5,471 bases of DNA. Origin: Pseudofrankia asymbiotica. Its GTDB lineage: Bacteria > Actinomycetota > Actinomycetes > Frankiales > Frankiaceae. Below, piece after piece: positions 5,429 to 5,471 of this stretch. The position numbers and the translations under genes were made by a program. The notes under the pieces were generated by a model. It did not search any database, was not told where the DNA came from, and saw nothing but the letters and a program-made list of their open reading frames with translations. The stretch covers positions 37,145 through 42,615 of the forward strand of contig NZ_MOMC01000014.1 in NCBI RefSeq assembly GCF_001983105.1. Direction: 5' to 3'. The stretch's first letter is position 1. Each line of letters starts with the position of its first letter.

Positions 5429-5471
5429 CTAGCGGACCGTGAGCGCGAGGTTCACGGCGTCCAGGATGTCG
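5429..5471 (-). CDS. Probable acyl carrier protein, C-terminal fragment (cut by window edge)
   Basis: Only the last 13 codons and a TAG stop are present; they read DILDAVNLALTVR. This resembles the last helix of type II PKS acyl carrier proteins, where a D-x-(L/V/I)-x-x-(V/I)-N pattern near the C-terminus is common. An ACP carries the growing polyketide on a phosphopantetheine arm, and no other ACP lies in this window although both ketosynthase subunits are here. The modification site (DSL-type serine) lies outside the window, so the assignment rests on a short tail plus context. It is followed by about 130 bp without a gene and then by the aromatase on the same strand. It could instead be the end of an unrelated protein. 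Confidence 0.55.
   Translation of the reverse strand, partial: DILDAVNLALTVR

Noticed and set aside
1..5471. CRISPR arrays, tRNA or rRNA genes, insertion sequences
   Set aside because: No spaced repeat arrays, no tRNA-like cloverleaf arms, and no transposase-like frames were seen on either strand.

Overview
The window is part of a type II (iterative, dissociated) aromatic polyketide synthase gene cluster from a high-GC actinomycete. The evidence is very GC-rich DNA, strong G/C preference at third codon positions, GTG as well as ATG starts, and protein families typical of actinomycete clusters. The sequence does not fix the genus; Streptomyces, Frankia, Actinomadura and related genera are all plausible.

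All recognised genes lie on the minus strand, so the cluster reads from high to low coordinates. In transcription order: the last 13 codons of a probable acyl carrier protein (ACP; 5471-5429, cut by the window edge); a gap of about 130 bp; a TcmN-type aromatase/cyclase (5296-4799); a cupin (4802-4359); ketosynthase alpha (4362-3070); ketosynthase beta/chain length factor, CLF (3073-1787); a gap of 113 bp; an SDR ketoreductase (1673-939); and two different antibiotic-biosynthesis-monooxygenase (ABM) proteins (939-484 and 487-137). The last 136 bp (1-136) hold a GC-rich repeat and no gene. The plus strand appears to hold only shadow frames. Five of the seven gene junctions are 4-base ATGA or GTGA overlaps, which points to two translationally coupled blocks within one probable operon.

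How the genes probably work together (inference from family knowledge): KSalpha, CLF and ACP build a poly-beta-keto chain from malonyl units. The aromatase/cyclase, whose pocket residues match TcmN almost one for one, folds the first rings of an unreduced chain. The cupin may help close later rings. The two ABM proteins are candidates for cofactor-independent oxygenation of anthrone-like intermediates. The SDR is more likely a late, regiospecific ketoreductase than the early C9 reductase of actinorhodin-type pathways, because a TcmN-type cyclase normally handles non-reduced chains. This gene set resembles the core of pentangular polyphenol clusters (pradimicin, benastatin and frankiamicin types) more than a plain spore-pigment (whiE) cluster, but product identity cannot be read from this window.

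The points most worth a second look are the CLF, which has Gly where many CLFs carry Gln (the KSalpha Cys position) and small residues at the presumed chain-length gate; the ACP placed ahead of the aromatase rather than after the CLF; and the tandem ABM pair. I see no evidence of a wholly new type of system.
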